DNA of 7,392 bases from Clostridia bacterium (GTDB lineage Bacteria; Bacillota_A; Clostridia; Oscillospirales; CAG-272), in assembly GCA_017462125.1 (NCBI GenBank), contig JAFTRQ010000118.1:1-7392 (forward strand). The letters are read 5' to 3'. Made by a program: the position numbers and the translations under genes. Of the stretch, positions 6,962-7,392 are shown piece after piece. Under the pieces are notes generated by a model. The model saw nothing but the letters and a program-made list of their open reading frames with translations. It was not told the DNA's origin and did no database searches. The stretch's first letter is position 1, and each line of letters starts with the position of its first letter.

Positions 6962-6998
6962 ATAAAACAAATTATAAAAAATATTTTCCAAAAACCTA

Positions 6999-7027
6999 TT
7001 GACAAATTAATTTTTTTGTAGTATAAT
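6999..7027 (+). promoter_or_regulatory. Full-consensus sigma-A promoter upstream of the leader cassettes
   Basis: TTGACA (6999-7004), 17-base AT-rich spacer, TATAAT (7022-7027): both boxes match the consensus at all six positions, and A-tracts lie upstream as in an UP element. Transcription should start near 7034, immediately before a CGTC-GCAA-GACG mini-hairpin (7036-7047) with a GNRA tetraloop that would cap the transcript's 5' end. The strength suggests a highly expressed downstream gene beyond the window. Confidence 0.85.
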
Positions 7028-7033
7028 ATCAAG

Positions 7034-7119
7034 GTCGTCGCAAGACGGTGTATGTGGATTAGCAAAAAGCCCACCTCGGAGACCTCACTCCGTGTAAAAA
7101 TTAAAGAGGGGCTAAGAAT
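7034..7119 (+). ncRNA. Structured RNA leader, copy 1 (ribosomal-protein-leader-like)
   Basis: After the 5' cap hairpin (7036-7047) comes a two-tier fold. The inner hairpin is CGGAG (7077-7081), loop ACCTCA, CTCCG (7088-7092). The outer stem is AGCCC (7068-7072) plus CT (7075-7076) with AGGGGCT (7107-7113), enclosing an unpaired A-rich strand. The 3' arm GAGGGG is the ribosome site for an ATG at 7120. GTGG at 7054-7057 could instead pair with CCAC 7071-7074, an alternative that would free the site. The layout recalls autoregulatory ribosomal protein leaders such as that of L21, from memory and unverified. Confidence 0.5.
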
Positions 7120-7195
7120 ATGCGAGAGCAGTCGCTAAGCGACGGCGGAACGTTAGCAAACGAAGTTTGCGTAGGCAGACCGACGTTGCGAAGCC
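7117..7195. repeat. 79-bp exact repeat, copy 1
   Basis: Identical base for base to 7314-7392, an offset of 197 bp. It begins at AATATG just after the leader and contains hairpins GTCGC-TAA-GCGAC (7131-7143) and GCAAAC-GAA-GTTTGC (7156-7170). Copy 2 reaches the window edge, so the true identical length may be greater. The two leaders in front of the copies are much less similar than the copies themselves. Confidence 0.9.
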
Positions 7196-7296
7196 TTTGC
7201 GAAGCAACTCGAATAGCAAAACGAAGTTTTGCGAAAGCGCACAGCTTGAGGGGCGTGTGGTTTACACTTTTCTCCTCGGAGACCTTCTCCGTGTAA
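7120..7296 (+). CDS. 58-residue ORF spanning the hairpin repeat (doubtful peptide)
   Basis: From ATG 7120, 7 bases after the GAGGGG ribosome-like site, a frame of 58 codons runs to TAA 7294-7296. The predicted peptide starts MREQSLSDGG and ends FSSETFSV; it is basic, has no signal peptide, and matches no family I know. Most of it is dictated by inverted repeats in the DNA, and its last residues come from the second leader's hairpin sequence, so it may be incidental. If translated, the ribosome would pass through the 5' half of the second leader and could change access to the next ribosome site. Confidence 0.25.
   Translation: MREQSLSDGGTLANEVCVGRPTLRSLCEATRIAKRSFAKAHSLRGVWFTLFSSETFSV
7122..7240. 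repeat. Array of hairpins with C-GAA-G triloops
   Basis: Successive inverted repeats occur at 7131-7143 (GTCGC/GCGAC, TAA loop), 7156-7170 (GCAAAC/GTTTGC, GAA loop), 7185-7208 (GTTGC/GCAAC enclosing two TTGCGAAGC copies 11 bp apart) and 7216-7232 (GCAAAAC/GTTTTGC, GAA loop), then GC-GAAA-GC at 7231-7238. GCGAAGC itself is a known unusually stable DNA mini-hairpin. Such density suggests a non-autonomous mobile or REP-like element, or a folded RNA; which one cannot be decided here. Confidence 0.6.
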
Positions 7297-7316
7297 TAAA
7301 TCAAAGGTGTTTCAAT
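7264..7316 (+). ncRNA. Structured RNA leader, copy 2
   Basis: The inner hairpin is CGGAG (7277-7281), loop ACCTT, CTCCG (7287-7291), almost as in copy 1, followed by the same GTGTAA start. The outer stem is ACACTTTT (7264-7271) with AAAGGTGT (7303-7310), 8 bp with one G-U. Its sequence differs from copy 1 but the pairing is kept. The 3' arm AAAGGTG is the ribosome site for ATG 7317. GTGT at 7255-7258 offers an alternative partner for ACAC 7264-7267. Confidence 0.5.
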
Positions 7317-7392
7317 ATGCGAGAGCAGTCGCTAAGCGACGGCGGAACGTTAGCAAACGAAGTTTGCGTAGGCAGACCGACGTTGCGAAGCC
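7314..7392. repeat. 79-bp exact repeat, copy 2 (cut by the window edge)
   Basis: Exact copy of 7117-7195, starting at AATATG directly behind the second leader and still identical at the last base of the window. An open frame from ATG 7317 begins with the same MREQSLSDGG residues and runs off the end, in a different phase from the first copy's frame (offset 197 is not a multiple of three). Confidence 0.9.

Larger units (their letters stand above)
6782..6998. other. Gene-free spacer with repeats
   Basis: No open frame here has a plausible start and ribosome site. The stretch contains the two copies of a 36-bp repeat listed separately, and between them a roughly 70-bp unique segment (6854-6925) in which I see no gene or RNA signature. 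From 6961 it becomes very AT-rich, as expected upstream of the strong promoter at 6999. Confidence 0.7.

Noticed and set aside
4885..7074. A 729-codon open frame on the minus strand opposite the lipoprotein gene and running through the terminator and repeats.
   Set aside because: It arises from the C-ending codon bias of the lipoprotein gene, which leaves few antisense stops. It crosses a strong terminator and palindromic repeats, and its translation is low-complexity Val/Gly/Asp/His-rich with no domain.
7101..7304. A 67-codon minus-strand frame over the hairpin repeat.
   Set aside because: Reverse complement of palindromic repeat DNA, starting in the second leader; no ribosome site and no plausible protein features.
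7117..7392. Repeated units considered as a CRISPR array.
   Set aside because: Only two copies, each at least 79 bp, with a 197-bp period and structured, partly repeated sequence in between; there are no short uniform spacers and no cas genes.

Overview
The window looks like chromosomal DNA from a Clostridia-type Firmicute, probably an uncultured gut lineage. The reasons are consensus sigma-A promoters (TTGACA/TATAAT with 17-bp spacers), purine-rich Shine-Dalgarno sites, AT-rich gaps between C-ending-codon-rich genes, a lipobox secretion signal and dispersed hairpin repeats. The taxonomy is inference; nothing here names a species.

Layout. At 1-186 lies a short gene-free gap with three hairpin terminator candidates and a possible promoter reading left out of the window. 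At 187-1766 a two-gene minus-strand operon runs from its own promoter (1818-1846): first a metallo-beta-lactamase-fold hydrolase, then a patatin-like hydrolase 5 bp downstream, ending in a terminator at 138-176. At 1767-1992 is a divergent regulatory region, with a tandem 22-bp direct repeat next to the plus-strand promoter of an AraC-family regulator (1993-2856). About 50 bp further on, a separate promoter drives one very large gene (2983-6726) for a 1247-residue secreted lipoprotein with two beta-sandwich, carbohydrate-binding-like regions and an unrecognised core. It closes with a strong terminator at 6747-6781.

The last 610 bp (6782-7392) hold no conventional gene but are dense in structure. 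There is a 36-bp direct repeat present twice, one copy being half of a near-perfect palindrome. A fully consensus promoter (6999-7027) is followed by two copies of an RNA-leader-like cassette. The outer stems of these cassettes differ in sequence but keep pairing and enclose the ribosome-binding site. Each cassette is followed by the same hairpin-rich repeat, at least 79 bp and identical in both copies up to the window edge. The hairpins of that repeat share C-GAA-G triloops. This right-hand cassette is the most unusual part of the window.

How the parts may work together. The AraC protein has a cupin sensor domain and probably regulates itself and the adjacent lipoprotein gene, since similar elements sit just upstream of both -35 boxes. 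The lipoprotein would act at the cell surface, plausibly on glycans, but no catalytic family could be assigned. The minus-strand operon looks like general hydrolase/lipid functions and is linked to the AraC gene only by the shared intergenic region.
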